Below, piece by piece: positions 56,355 through 64,000 of a stretch of DNA of 64,000 nt. Source of the stretch: JBMONI01 sp049324575 (GTDB lineage: Bacteria > Omnitrophota > Omnitrophia > Omnitrophales > Aquincolibacteriaceae). The translations under genes and the position numbers were made by a program. The stretch covers positions 79,652 to 143,651 of the forward strand of contig JBMONI010000007.1 in assembly GCA_049324575.1 (NCBI GenBank). The letters are read 5' to 3'. Numbering within the stretch: position 1 is the stretch's first letter; every line of letters begins with the position of its first letter. Under the pieces are notes generated by a model. That model was given only the letters and a program-made list of their open reading frames with translations, was not told the origin of the DNA and made no database searches.

Positions 56355-57413
56355 ATGTCCCCGAAAAGAAGCAATTATCGGCGTAAAAAGTTCCGCTGGA
56401 AACCCGAGTTGGACCTTTCGATCAAGCTGAAACCCGCCGTCAAAAAACGGTTTTCAAGGTTCTCCTGGATTTTCAAAGGCGCCTTGATCGTTGCCGCAAT
56501 CCTGATCATCGGCCATTTCGCACAGCCTTTTTTCTCAAAGATCCGACCTCAAAAGGTCGAAAAAACAGCGGCTCCGGCCCCCAAGCCCGTGCCCAGCAAG
56601 GCCCCGGAAATCCCGTCCGTTCCGAAACCCGTAGTCGTCCCCGTGGAACGTCCCGAGCCGATCCCTCTTCCGCCGCTTCCAGAGCCTGAGATCGATTACG
56701 CACGAGTCGCACGGAAAGCGAGGCCCCTTCCCGCCGACAAACCGCTCATTATGATCGTGATCGATGATATCGGTTACAACCGCCGCAACGAAGACCTGAT
56801 CCGGGGACTAGGCCGTGAGATCACCTATGCCATCCTGCCGAATCTCCCGCAATCCGGCTATTTCGGAGAACTCAGCCGCAAAACAGGCGCGGATGTGATC
56901 CTGCATCAGCCGCTTGAGGCCCAGGACGGAACCATCCCCGGCCCCGGCCTTATCACGGAGCGCATGGAGCCCGATCACATGCGGTCCGTTCTTGACCGGA
57001 ATCTGAGATCGGTCGTCCGTCCCTTAGGCGTGAACAATCACATGGGGTCGCAGGGAACCCAAAATCACGAACTGATGCGTACCTTGCTCTCCGAACTCAA
57101 AAAGAGGAATATGTTCTTTCTCGACAGTTACACGACCCCGCGCAGCGTGGCCGGCTCGATCGCCCGGGACTTGAGCGTCCCTTTTGTTCAGCGCGGGATT
57201 TTTCTCGACAATGAGGATGATCCCGAGGCGATCCGAAGACAACTCGAAAAACTGGCCGCCGAAGCGCGCGCGAAGGGTCATGCGATCGGGATCGGGCACG
57301 ACCGGACAACGACCTTGAGGACTTTGGCCGAAGAGATCCCTTTGCTCAAAGAGGCGGGATTTGAGTTGGTCCCGCTTTATGATTTCGTTGAGCATCAAAA
57401 AAAATACGGCTAG
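56355..57413 (+). CDS. Divergent polysaccharide deacetylase family protein
   Basis: 352 residues. A basic N-terminus precedes one membrane helix (IFKGALIVAAILIIGHFA, ~residues 38-56), a Pro/Lys/Val-rich stalk (~65-112), and the catalytic-like domain (~120-350) with LIMIVIDDIGYN, ILPNLPQSGYFGELSRKTGA, DVILHQPLEA, GVNNHMGSQGT, DSYTTPRSVAG and GHAIGIGHDR. This is the YibQ/DUF610 branch of NodB-type deacetylases, a periplasmic enzyme of unproven substrate. Divergent from hisS; converges with amrA with 34 bases between stops. Confidence 0.9.
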   Translation: MSPKRSNYRRKKFRWKPELDLSIKLKPAVKKRFSRFSWIFKGALIVAAILIIGHFAQPFFSKIRPQKVEKTAAPAPKPVPSKAPEIPSVPKPVVVPVERPEPIPLPPLPEPEIDYARVARKARPLPADKPLIMIVIDDIGYNRRNEDLIRGLGREITYAILPNLPQSGYFGELSRKTGADVILHQPLEAQDGTIPGPGLITERMEPDHMRSVLDRNLRSVVRPLGVNNHMGSQGTQNHELMRTLLSELKKRNMFFLDSYTTPRSVAGSIARDLSVPFVQRGIFLDNEDDPEAIRRQLEKLAAEARAKGHAIGIGHDRTTTLRTLAEEIPLLKEAGFELVPLYDFVEHQKKYG

Positions 57414-57425
57414 GTCCCCTTGGCA

Positions 57426-57448
57426 AACCCCCGGGGTTTGAAGAAGGT
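57426..57448 (+). repeat. Second extragenic, shortened relative of the palindromic linker
   Basis: Reads aacccccggggtttgaagaa then ggt, differing at two of 23 positions from the linker DNA after removal of the segment between its two ggtttgat repeats. The caaacc/ggtttg arms could form a weak convergent terminator between the deacetylase and amrA. Confidence 0.5.
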
Positions 57449-57990
57449 CATTCTCCGGCGATTTTCAGGGTTTCATACACAAAGATCTGGGTATCCGTCA
57501 GATGAGCGGCCGGGATCCCGGCCTTTTCAAGCGCGCAGTAGCGGAAGAAATCTTCCTTATCCCATCCCTGCTCCACCGCCACTTCCGGCAAATAGGTTCC
57601 GCTGTACGGCCCGTATTTCACGTAGATCCCGTGCCGGCCGACTTCGATCTCCTGCCAGGAGCGGACCGGCCGGAACGGGGTCAGGATAGAAAGTTCGATC
57701 CGGAGATGGGGAAACTCTTTTTGACCGACCGGAGGAAAACGCGGGTCCGAAAAGGCCGCCGCAACCGCCATTTCACGGACCTGATCGGCCAGAAGGGCCT
57801 CCGCGTCGAAGGTCCCGATACAACCCCGGAGCCTGCCGTCCTTTTTCAGCGTCACAAAACATCCGCCCCGGCGGCCGGCAAGCCCCGGCGGGACCGAAGG
57901 GCCTTCGTGCGCCTGCCCGAGCCGGCGTCCGATCGCCTCTCGCGCCAGCGCAAGAAGAACGGTTTGCTCACTCGAAGATAATCCCGGCAT
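57448..57990 (-). CDS. amrA: AmmeMemoRadiSam system protein A (AMMECR1 domain)
   Basis: 180 residues, MPGLSSSEQTVLLALAREAI, then GCFVTLKKDGRLRGCIGTFD with the hallmark LRGCIG, AAAFSDPRFPPV and IELSILTPFRP, ending AHLTDTQIFVYETL. The family is found with a MEMO1-like protein and a radical SAM enzyme; biochemical role is not settled. Overlaps amrB by 23 bases. Confidence 0.94.
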   Translation of the reverse strand: MPGLSSSEQTVLLALAREAIGRRLGQAHEGPSVPPGLAGRRGGCFVTLKKDGRLRGCIGTFDAEALLADQVREMAVAAAFSDPRFPPVGQKEFPHLRIELSILTPFRPVRSWQEIEVGRHGIYVKYGPYSGTYLPEVAVEQGWDKEDFFRYCALEKAGIPAAHLTDTQIFVYETLKIAGE

Positions 57991-58774
57991 ATCCCACTAC
58001 GCGTTGCAGATCGCCGCTCACCGGACCGCTGGTGCGATAGTCGGCGACCGTGGCTTTGGTAAGGGGCAGGATCCCTTTCATGCAAAGCAGCAGATAAGCA
58101 GCCGCAAATCCGCACATTGATATCTTCGAGCGGTGCACCGTTTCCGCGAGTCCTTCCGCATCCAGTTTTTCGATCGCCGCAAGGGCTTTGTGGTCTTTCC
58201 GATGGGTCACCGCATCCGATTCATAATGATTCATATCACTTGAGATCACGAGGAGAAGCTTCTCTGGCCATGACGCGAGAAGGGGGCCTATTTGTTGGGC
58301 TACCCGGCGGATCCGCGCCGTATCGGAAGTCCCGATCAGCAGCGGAACGATCCTCAAAGACGGGTTTTTCGTCTGAAGAAAGGGGATCTCGACCTCCAGG
58401 CTATGCTCTTGTGCATGCGCGTCGGGATCATCGGAAAGCTCGCCGGAAGCCTTCCCCAGCGCATGGGCGAGGCCGGGATCGATCGGCACCTCCCCAAGAG
58501 GGGTACGCCAAGTCCCTTCGGTCATCATGGAAAAAGACGCGCCCCATCCGTGATGGTTCGGTCCGATCAGAAGGACAAGATCAGGAACGTGGACCCTGGC
58601 CAGGGTCTCGCAGGCCGTCCGGCCTGAATAGACGTAGCCGGCATGCGGCAAAAGAACAGCGTGGGCGGTCACAAGACCGCGCCGCGGTTTCAGATAGGAT
58701 TCGCAAAACCGTTTGAGGGTTGGAGCTTCGGCGGGATAAAAACTTCCGGCAACGACCGGCTCACGAACCGCCAT
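57968..58774 (-). CDS. amrB: AmmeMemoRadiSam system protein B (MEMO1 family)
   Basis: 268 residues from MAVREPVVAGSFYPAEAPTL. MEMO metal-site-like residues occur in LPHAGYVYSGRTACETL, LIGPNHHGWG, AQEHSLEVEIPFLQ, SSDMNHYE and MCGFAAAYLLL. The fold resembles extradiol dioxygenases. The third member, the radical SAM protein, is not in the window. 20 bases follow rpsU, so it is in the same transcript. Confidence 0.95.
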   Translation of the reverse strand: MAVREPVVAGSFYPAEAPTLKRFCESYLKPRRGLVTAHAVLLPHAGYVYSGRTACETLARVHVPDLVLLIGPNHHGWGASFSMMTEGTWRTPLGEVPIDPGLAHALGKASGELSDDPDAHAQEHSLEVEIPFLQTKNPSLRIVPLLIGTSDTARIRRVAQQIGPLLASWPEKLLLVISSDMNHYESDAVTHRKDHKALAAIEKLDAEGLAETVHRSKISMCGFAAAYLLLCMKGILPLTKATVADYRTSGPVSGDLQRVVGYAGIIFE

Positions 58775-58794
58775 GGGAATTTCGCGTCAAACGC

Positions 58795-58968
58795 TTAAGG
58801 ACGTTTGGATCGGTTCGACCGGATCTTGCGTCGTCTCTGTTCGCTCGGCTTTTCATAATGTTTTCTCGCTTTGAGAACCTTAAGAATGCCTTCGCGTTCC
58901 ATCTTTTTCTTCAGACGCCTCAGAGCCTGCTCGATCGATTCATTATCGCCAATGTCAATCCTTGGCAC
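58795..58968 (-). CDS. rpsU: 30S ribosomal protein S21
   Basis: 57 residues from GTG, PRIDIGDNESIEQALRRLKK, KMEREGILKVLKARKHYEKP, then a basic tail. Aligned with other S21 proteins (P-x-I-x-V-x-x-N-E) the start is the GTG at 58968, which has aaaggtgggg 7-8 bases upstream; the GTG at 58980 is part of that ribosome site. Heads rpsU-amrB-amrA. Confidence 0.93.
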   Translation of the reverse strand: MPRIDIGDNESIEQALRRLKKKMEREGILKVLKARKHYEKPSEQRRRKIRSNRSKRP

Positions 58969-59013
58969 TCGAAACCCCACCTTTCTATGGATTTCCCCGT
59001 CCGGGGAGTCCGT

Positions 59014-59042
59014 ATACTACCTGCATTCGCTTCCACGGTCAA
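59014..59042 (-). promoter_or_regulatory. Promoter of rpsU-amrB-amrA
   Basis: TTGACC (59037-59042), 17-base spacer, TAGTAT (59014-59019), minus strand; leader about 40 bases. Confidence 0.7.
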
Positions 59043-59102
59043 GTTATCAGGGCATTCCCTGAACGCCCGCGTTTGCGGAGAGAGGCCCCATGCGGTTTAT
59101 GA

Positions 59103-59130
59103 TTGCCGAGCGGAGGGATTTCGGTAGAAT
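59103..59130 (+). promoter_or_regulatory. Promoter of comF, probably leaderless
   Basis: TTGCCG (59103-59108), 16-base spacer, TAGAAT (59125-59130); transcription would begin within a few bases of the ATG at 59140. Confidence 0.55.
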
Positions 59131-59139
59131 AGACCCCTT

Positions 59140-59847
59140 ATGAGCTGGGCCCTGGAATTATTGCGCTATAAAGAAGCGTTCCTGCGTATCTTCTATCCGT
59201 CCTTCTGCGGAAGCTGCCGCAAGGAACTTGATCTTGACGAATCTTCCCTTTGCCGGGACTGTTCTACCCAATTCCAGGAGAAACTTTACAGCCTCCGGGA
59301 GAGAACCCTCCCCGGCCCCTTCCTCTGGCTGAACGGGGCCTGGGCCCTCTTTCCCTACAAGCCGCCGGTCAAAGACATCCTCTGCGCCATTAAAATGGCC
59401 GGAAAACGCTGGCTTGTGCATCTTTTCAAGAACGAAATGGCCTCCTGGGCCTCGGCCCTTCACGCGGAACATGCCTATGAAGGAGTGCTTCCGGTCCCGA
59501 TCGCTCTTCGCAAGCTTCTGATGCGTCAATTCAACCAGTCGGAACTGCTCGCCCGGGACATCTCGAAAGAAAGCGGGATCCCTCTTTTTCGTTCTCTGCT
59601 GAAAAAAAGACGGCATGTACCGGCACAAAGCAGTCTGAACCGGCAAGAGAGGCGGGTGAACCTGCGCGGGATCTTCAAAGTCACCGATCCCGGCCGGGTA
59701 CGGGGGCACGCCTGGCTTCTGATCGATGATATCCTGACCACCGGCGCGACCGCCGAAGCCGCCGCGCAAGCGCTAAGCGAGGCCGGCGCTTCCCGCATCG
59801 ACCTTTTAACCGTCGCTTATACCGAACCGGAAAGCGCCTTTTCATGA
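59140..59847 (+). CDS. comF: ComF family protein (phosphoribosyltransferase-like)
   Basis: 235 residues. N-terminal zinc finger FCGSCRKELD ... LCRDCSTQF, middle part YKPPVKDILCAIKMAGKRWL, and PRTase motif LLIDDILTTGATAEAAAQAL near the C-terminus; RQFNQSELLARDISKE is also conserved. ComF is needed for natural transformation in some bacteria and is widespread elsewhere. Its stop overlaps the permease start (ATGA). Confidence 0.94.
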   Translation: MSWALELLRYKEAFLRIFYPSFCGSCRKELDLDESSLCRDCSTQFQEKLYSLRERTLPGPFLWLNGAWALFPYKPPVKDILCAIKMAGKRWLVHLFKNEMASWASALHAEHAYEGVLPVPIALRKLLMRQFNQSELLARDISKESGIPLFRSLLKKRRHVPAQSSLNRQERRVNLRGIFKVTDPGRVRGHAWLLIDDILTTGATAEAAAQALSEAGASRIDLLTVAYTEPESAFS

Positions 59848-60941
59848 AAGTGATCGATCGCTACCTGATCCGCGAACTCATTTATCCCATTTTTTATTGC
59901 GCGGTCTCCCTGATCGTCCTGATCCTGATCGCCGACATTTTCGACAATCTGGACGAATTTATCCGGAACCGGACGCCCGCCACGATCATTTTCAAATATT
60001 ATCTTTCCCTGGTTCCCTATGCCTACACACAGACCATTCCCTGGGCGGCCTGGATGGGAACGTTGTTCCTTTTGGTCCATTTCGGTTTTCACAACGAACT
60101 GTTGGCCATGAAAGTCGCCGGCGTCAAGATCACGACGATCATCCGTCCGATCCTTTTCACCGGATTCCTGCTCGGGATCGTGACTTTCGTGATCAGCGAC
60201 CGCCTACTTCCCGCCTCCATGCGGATATCCGACCAACTGAGCGAAGTGTATATCCAGAAAAAAACGCCGGAAGGCGCCGGCAAGACCGTGCATCATATCG
60301 CCTATCATTCGCCGGAGTCCCAGCTCTATTATTTCCGTTCGCTCACGATCGCAAAACAGGAGGCCCAGGGCATCATTCTTTTGTGGCTTGACCCGTACAC
60401 GAAAAAGACCAAGCAGAAGGTCACGGCCGCACGCGGGGCCTGGAACGGAACTTCTTGGGAACTGGAGAATGTGACGGAGCACCAGATCGATTCGCACGGC
60501 CGGGTGCTTGGCGAACCGCGGTCCTATCCGAAAAAGAATTATCCCGATCTGATCTCCTCCCCCAAAGATCTGATCAACGCCTCAAGCGACAGCGTCTACC
60601 TGAGCTATCGCGAAATGAAGAAAGCCATGCGCCAGTTGAAAGAGACCGGCGTCGACGTACGGCCCGAGCGGATCGAACTCCAGAACCGGTTGGCCTCTCC
60701 TTGGCAAGGGATCCTCATGATGTTCATTACAATCCCGATCCTCGGCCCCACCCGGACCAAACGCGGGATCGCAACAGCGGTCCTCGTCTGCGTCGGTTTT
60801 ATCTTCGCTTATCACTTGACCGGAGCGGTCGGCATGGCGCTCGGAAGGTCGGGGCATCTTCTGCCGGAGATCGGCGCCTGGCTGGGGAATTTCGTCTTTG
60901 CGGTGCTTGCGCTGCTTTATCTCGAAAAAGCCAATTTCTGA
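59844..60941 (+). CDS. LptF/LptG family permease (YjgP/YjgQ)
   Basis: 365 residues. Membrane helices at ~10-32 (YPIFYCAVSLIVLILIADIF), ~55-80, ~95-120 and three more after residue 280 (GILMMFITIPILG, IATAVLVCVGFIFAYHL, WLGNFVFAVLALLYL) flank a ~150-residue periplasmic beta-jellyroll. It starts MKVIDRYLIRELI, typical for the family, which forms the inner-membrane part of the LPS exporter with LptB. Whether F or G cannot be said; the second permease is not in the window. Its stop is one base from the glgC stop, with no room for a terminator. Confidence 0.92.
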   Translation: MKVIDRYLIRELIYPIFYCAVSLIVLILIADIFDNLDEFIRNRTPATIIFKYYLSLVPYAYTQTIPWAAWMGTLFLLVHFGFHNELLAMKVAGVKITTIIRPILFTGFLLGIVTFVISDRLLPASMRISDQLSEVYIQKKTPEGAGKTVHHIAYHSPESQLYYFRSLTIAKQEAQGIILLWLDPYTKKTKQKVTAARGAWNGTSWELENVTEHQIDSHGRVLGEPRSYPKKNYPDLISSPKDLINASSDSVYLSYREMKKAMRQLKETGVDVRPERIELQNRLASPWQGILMMFITIPILGPTRTKRGIATAVLVCVGFIFAYHLTGAVGMALGRSGHLLPEIGAWLGNFVFAVLALLYLEKANF

Positions 60942-60942
60942 C

Positions 60943-62211
60943 CTAAATCACGGTCCCGTTGCGGATGACCGCGGCCTTCGGGACGATCACGATCCCGTCC
61001 CGGATATAATAGTTCTCCCCGTCAAACTCGTGCACTTTTTTCTGATTCGTGATGGTCACATCGTTGCCGATGTAAACATTCTTGTCCAGGATCGCGCCCT
61101 GGATCTGGCAATTCTGGCCGATCCCGAGCGAGACAGCCCCCTTGGGAGTTTGAAATTCGTAGAAATCGTTCCCCATCACAACGCTTTTCCGGACAACGGT
61201 CCCCGCCCCGATCTTCGAACGGAGGCCGATGATCGAATCCTCGAGATGAACGCCGCTCAGACAGCAGCCGTGTGAGATCAGGCAGTTGGAGATCTCGGCT
61301 TCATGAATACAGGTCTGCGGCAAGAAACGCGCGCGCGTGAAGATCCTTCCTTCATCGGACGAGAAGGTGAAGGGCGGATTCGGCCGGGTGAGCTCGATAT
61401 TCGCCTCATAAAAGGCCCCGATCGTCCCGATATCGCGCCAATACCCCTTGAAGACATACCCCATGACGCGGAAATTCTCGATCGCTTTCGGTATGACCTC
61501 GCGCCCGAAATCCGTTTCACGCCCGGCCAAGGCTTGCTTGAGGACGTCCGCTTTGAAAACATAGATCCCCATCGAAGCCAGGTAGCGGTCTTGTTGCCCC
61601 TTGATCTGGAAGACTTCGCGCATCGGCTCGGGAATCACAAAATCCTCGATCCCGTCCTTGGGCGAAGGCTTTTCCCGGAATTCCGTGATCTGGCCGTTCG
61701 CTTTCAATTTCATGATGCCGAAACCGCTCACTTCTTTTTTGGTCACGGGGAGCGTGGCGATCGTGACATCCGCATTGCTCTTCTCGTGATAATCAAGGAT
61801 ATGACGGTAATCCATCCGGTACAGATGGTCCCCGGAAAGGACGAGGAAGGTCTTGGTCGACGCCAGCGGATAATGATGAAAATGTTTGCGGACCGCATCG
61901 GCCGTTCCCTGGAACCAATCGGCTGTCGAAAGCGTCTGCTCGGCCGCAAGGAGTTCGATGCTCATGCCGTCGAACATCCCGTAGGGATAGGACCGGTGCA
62001 AATGCCGGTGGAGAGAAACGGAATTGAACTGGGTCAGGACGAAGATCTTATTCAGGCCGGAATTGAGGGAATTCGAAATTGGAATATCGACCAGGCGGAA
62101 AAGGCCGCCGATCGGGACCGCCGGTTTGGACCGGTAACTGGTAAGCGGAAAGAGACGTGTCCCCTGCCCGCCTCCAAGAATGATCGTTGTCACGCCTTCG
62201 TTGGATGACAT
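60943..62211 (-). CDS. glgC: Glucose-1-phosphate adenylyltransferase
   Basis: 422 residues from MSSNEGVTTIILGGGQGTRL. Nucleotidyltransferase motif GGGQGTRLFPLTSYRSKPAV, WFQGTADAVRKH, LVLSGDHLYRMDY, EFREKPS, and GYWRDIGTIGAFYEANIEL, then a left-handed beta-helix C-terminus. ADP-glucose made here feeds glycogen. Two bases after the upstream small gene, so it is the last gene of a unit. The frame stays open for 42 codons further upstream but overlaps that gene. Confidence 0.96.
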   Translation of the reverse strand: MSSNEGVTTIILGGGQGTRLFPLTSYRSKPAVPIGGLFRLVDIPISNSLNSGLNKIFVLTQFNSVSLHRHLHRSYPYGMFDGMSIELLAAEQTLSTADWFQGTADAVRKHFHHYPLASTKTFLVLSGDHLYRMDYRHILDYHEKSNADVTIATLPVTKKEVSGFGIMKLKANGQITEFREKPSPKDGIEDFVIPEPMREVFQIKGQQDRYLASMGIYVFKADVLKQALAGRETDFGREVIPKAIENFRVMGYVFKGYWRDIGTIGAFYEANIELTRPNPPFTFSSDEGRIFTRARFLPQTCIHEAEISNCLISHGCCLSGVHLEDSIIGLRSKIGAGTVVRKSVVMGNDFYEFQTPKGAVSLGIGQNCQIQGAILDKNVYIGNDVTITNQKKVHEFDGENYYIRDGIVIVPKAAVIRNGTVI

Positions 62212-62213
62212 TT

Positions 62214-62528
62214 TTACGCTCCCCGTCTCGACCCGCCCATCGCATCCTCCAGCTGCCATTGGCGCCATAGGACCGCGCGGAAGGTGTCGTTCTCCTCGAT
62301 CAAAATATTCAACCGTCGCCGGATCTTTCTGATGCAATTCGCGTCCTGGGGATAGCGCTCTTTGTTCACAAACAGATCGAGTTTCGTGAGCATTTCTCCG
62401 ATCACCCGGGTATTCTTAAGGATCTGATCCTTCAGGATAGCCGTCTCGCCCGGGGTCAGTTCCGGCGATTTTTCATCCAGCACGACCGGCGGCGTCTCAG
62501 GCAGTTCAAAACCCAGGTGGAAGATCAT
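62214..62528 (-). CDS. Small uncharacterised protein upstream of glgC
   Basis: 104 residues, MIFHLGFELPETPPVVLDEK, then helical LKDQILKNTRVIGEMLTKLD and CIRKIRRRLNILIEENDTFR. Predicted long helices, no export signal. It is tied to both neighbours: ATGA overlap with the receiver-like gene and two bases from glgC. No family recognised. Confidence 0.7.
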   Translation of the reverse strand: MIFHLGFELPETPPVVLDEKSPELTPGETAILKDQILKNTRVIGEMLTKLDLFVNKERYPQDANCIRKIRRRLNILIEENDTFRAVLWRQWQLEDAMGGSRRGA

Positions 62529-62905
62529 TGCGCGTACCTGATCATGATATCGGATATCGTTTTAAAGAACTCCGTTTTAAAATAAACCCTCAAACAGCCG
62601 GCGAACTCGGCTTCAGCCTTCAAGTCCCTTTTGGCCTGGGAAACACAACCGATCACCGGGATACCTTTTAAATCGGCATCTGCTCTCAAGGTCTTTAAAA
62701 GGCGGAACGCCTCCGCTTCGGCCCGGTCCAGATCGACCAGGACCAGGGAGGGTCGCTCCCCCTTGGTCTGCTCCACCAATCTTTCAGGCCGGTCAAAATT
62801 GCGCAGCGTCAAATGATGCAGCGCGGCCTGCTCGGCAAGCTTTCCGGCAAAAACCATATCCTTGACCAGGGCAAAAACGAATCGTTTCTTTTCTTCCGGC
62901 AGCAT
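62525..62905 (-). CDS. Receiver-like (CheY-fold) protein, probably degenerate
   Basis: 126 residues. The pattern SLVLVDLDRAEAEAFRLLKT (phosphoacceptor-like aspartate on strand 3), GIPVIGCVSQAKRDL (strand 4) and RVYFKTEFFKTI (strand 5 lysine) matches a response-regulator receiver. The N-terminal acidic pair is not evident (VKDMVFAGKLAEQA instead), so phosphorylation is doubtful. No output domain. Coupled to the next gene by ATGA. Confidence 0.65.
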   Translation of the reverse strand: MLPEEKKRFVFALVKDMVFAGKLAEQAALHHLTLRNFDRPERLVEQTKGERPSLVLVDLDRAEAEAFRLLKTLRADADLKGIPVIGCVSQAKRDLKAEAEFAGCLRVYFKTEFFKTISDIMIRYAQ

Positions 62906-62948
62906 AAGCCCTGAGCGGTGGGATCGGCCCCAAGCTCATGGGAGAAGA

Positions 62949-64000
62949 TTAGCCGTTTTCAGGCTGGGAATCAAGCGCGGGATTCAGAAGTTTCTGCAGG
63001 ATGGAGATTTTCAGACGGGCATCTTCCGCCAAGGCACGCGGCAGGGTCACTTCGGTAAGCGCACGGACCGCCTCCGCCCATGCGCGTTGAGTGATCAGCG
63101 CGTTCCCCCGTTCGTAAGCCGAACGGGAGACCGCGATCACGCGGGGATCGAACTGCCGGAGGACCTCCTGTTTGGCCTCGAGATCACGACGGAGCGCCTG
63201 CCAGTCAGCCAGGGTCGGCGCAGGGACCTCGAGAACCGCATAAAGGGTGCGCTGGATATCTGTATCGATCGCCTGGATCTCCGCCGGATAAGGCGGCGCC
63301 GAGGCCTTGACCGCCGCTTTCTTCTCATAATCGGTGATCGCTCCGAGAAGTTTTTCAATGCTCGCCGCGGCCGCCGGCCAGTCCTCTTTTTCGACCTCCG
63401 CAAAAAGGGAAGCATACTGCGCATTCATCGTTTCCTCATTTTCCCGGACCGTTTTTTCCATCAAAAGATTGTTCGCGACGCTGATCTTCGCCAGCGTGTC
63501 CTCGATAAACGGCCTCAACATCGCCAGCGCGACTCCACGATGCTTGCGGAGGTCGTTTGCATAAATAGGAAAAGCGAGGGAACCCACCCATTGATCGCGC
63601 GCCCGAAGGATCTCGCCCGCCCCGAAAGCCTCTCCGGACGGGAGATACTTTTCACGGAAAAGTGTTTCAAGCTTTTTATGATAGCTGCGCGGAAGTTTGA
63701 TCTTGTAAAAAGCTTCTTTCTCCGCCAACGCGGCTTGGAAACGCTCGAGCGACCATATTTCGGAAGGAAGCCGCTCGACCCATCCTGTCTTGAATTCAGC
63801 CTTGTTCAGAAGGATATTTTTTTCCTCCCCGCTGAGAGCGGACTCTTTTCCCACAAAAAGGACTTTTTCCAGGGACGCTTTCTCGTCGGGACTAAGACGA
63901 TCAAACGCTTCTGCAGGATCCGGATTTGAAGTCCCCCGGAAGCCGCCCCCCACGGGGGGCGCCTCGATCGTGAAGGCGGCGGGACGTTGTAATTTCTTCA
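62949..64000 (-). CDS. Uncharacterised helical protein, 5' end outside window
   Basis: At least 350 codons; the frame stays open to the right edge (reading KKLQRPAAFTIEAPP before the first internal GTG at 63953), so the start is not in the window. The visible part is helical and rich in Ala/Glu/Lys (EKVLFVGKESALSGEEKNIL, LFAEVEKEDWPAAAASIEKL, YERGNALITQRAWAEAVRAL), resembling a tetratricopeptide-like or coiled scaffold. Not recognised. 43 bases separate it from the receiver-like gene. Confidence 0.7.
   Translation of the reverse strand, partial: KKLQRPAAFTIEAPPVGGGFRGTSNPDPAEAFDRLSPDEKASLEKVLFVGKESALSGEEKNILLNKAEFKTGWVERLPSEIWSLERFQAALAEKEAFYKIKLPRSYHKKLETLFREKYLPSGEAFGAGEILRARDQWVGSLAFPIYANDLRKHRGVALAMLRPFIEDTLAKISVANNLLMEKTVRENEETMNAQYASLFAEVEKEDWPAAAASIEKLLGAITDYEKKAAVKASAPPYPAEIQAIDTDIQRTLYAVLEVPAPTLADWQALRRDLEAKQEVLRQFDPRVIAVSRSAYERGNALITQRAWAEAVRALTEVTLPRALAEDARLKISILQKLLNPALDSQPENG

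Overview
The window looks like a chromosomal piece of a Gram-negative, uncultivated-type bacterium, most probably Omnitrophota (former OP3). The reasons are a single open frame of 12,265 codons, the recurring linker pentapeptide RAEVR inside it, a high-GC compact genome, a lipopolysaccharide-export permease (LptF/LptG type), a DapL-type lysine route and many short or absent 5' leaders. The phylum call is inference from gene style; no rRNA or tRNA gene is visible in the window.

Layout. 1-2.8 kb: a partial CYTH gene, a repeat-filled intergenic zone with a GIY-YIG nuclease gene, a secreted helix-hairpin-helix (ComEA-like) gene and a divergent XRE-cupin regulator. 2.8-39.6 kb (minus): one giant gene. 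Its N-terminal 4,700 residues run: hydrophobic signal/anchor, a TraB/ChaN/EreA-like region, six dynein-type AAA+ domains, a linker with HEAMH and ILEDGRIENW, a G/K/E-rich tract and a von Willebrand A (MIDAS) domain. That is the domain order of eukaryotic midasin (Rea1/Mdn1). The C-terminal 7,500 residues are eleven modules of roughly 370-760 residues (mostly beta-propeller-like, three all-helical) separated by twelve copies of an in-frame linker whose central 12 codons form a DNA palindrome, and a final cap domain. 39.8-40.4 kb: winged-helix gene plus cutA. 40.4-47.0 kb: a six-gene minus operon dapL-folK-panC-panD-nadX-uvrA. 47.1-48.3 kb: three small uncharacterised genes, two of which share a C-terminal motif. 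48.3-48.7 kb: AT-rich DNA and an inverted copy of the left-end dispersed repeat. 48.7-56.2 kb: six-gene minus operon hisS-aspS-phoH-pgpH-ybeY-recO. 56.4-57.4 kb: divergent polysaccharide deacetylase. 57.4-59.0 kb: rpsU-amrB-amrA (minus). 59.1-60.9 kb: comF and an LptF/LptG permease (plus). 60.9-64.0 kb: an incomplete gene, a receiver-like protein, a small unknown and glgC (minus).

How it fits together. The housekeeping operons cover amino-acid and cofactor supply (lysine/cell wall, folate, CoA, NAD), aminoacyl-tRNA synthesis, ribosome maturation, DNA repair and glycogen precursor synthesis. The outstanding object is the giant gene: it carries a complete midasin-like ATPase/MIDAS machine on the same chain as a long array of propeller modules, and its linkers look like a palindromic repeat family that also has two shortened extragenic relatives (39.76 kb and 57.43 kb). 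This combination is the best candidate for an undescribed system here.
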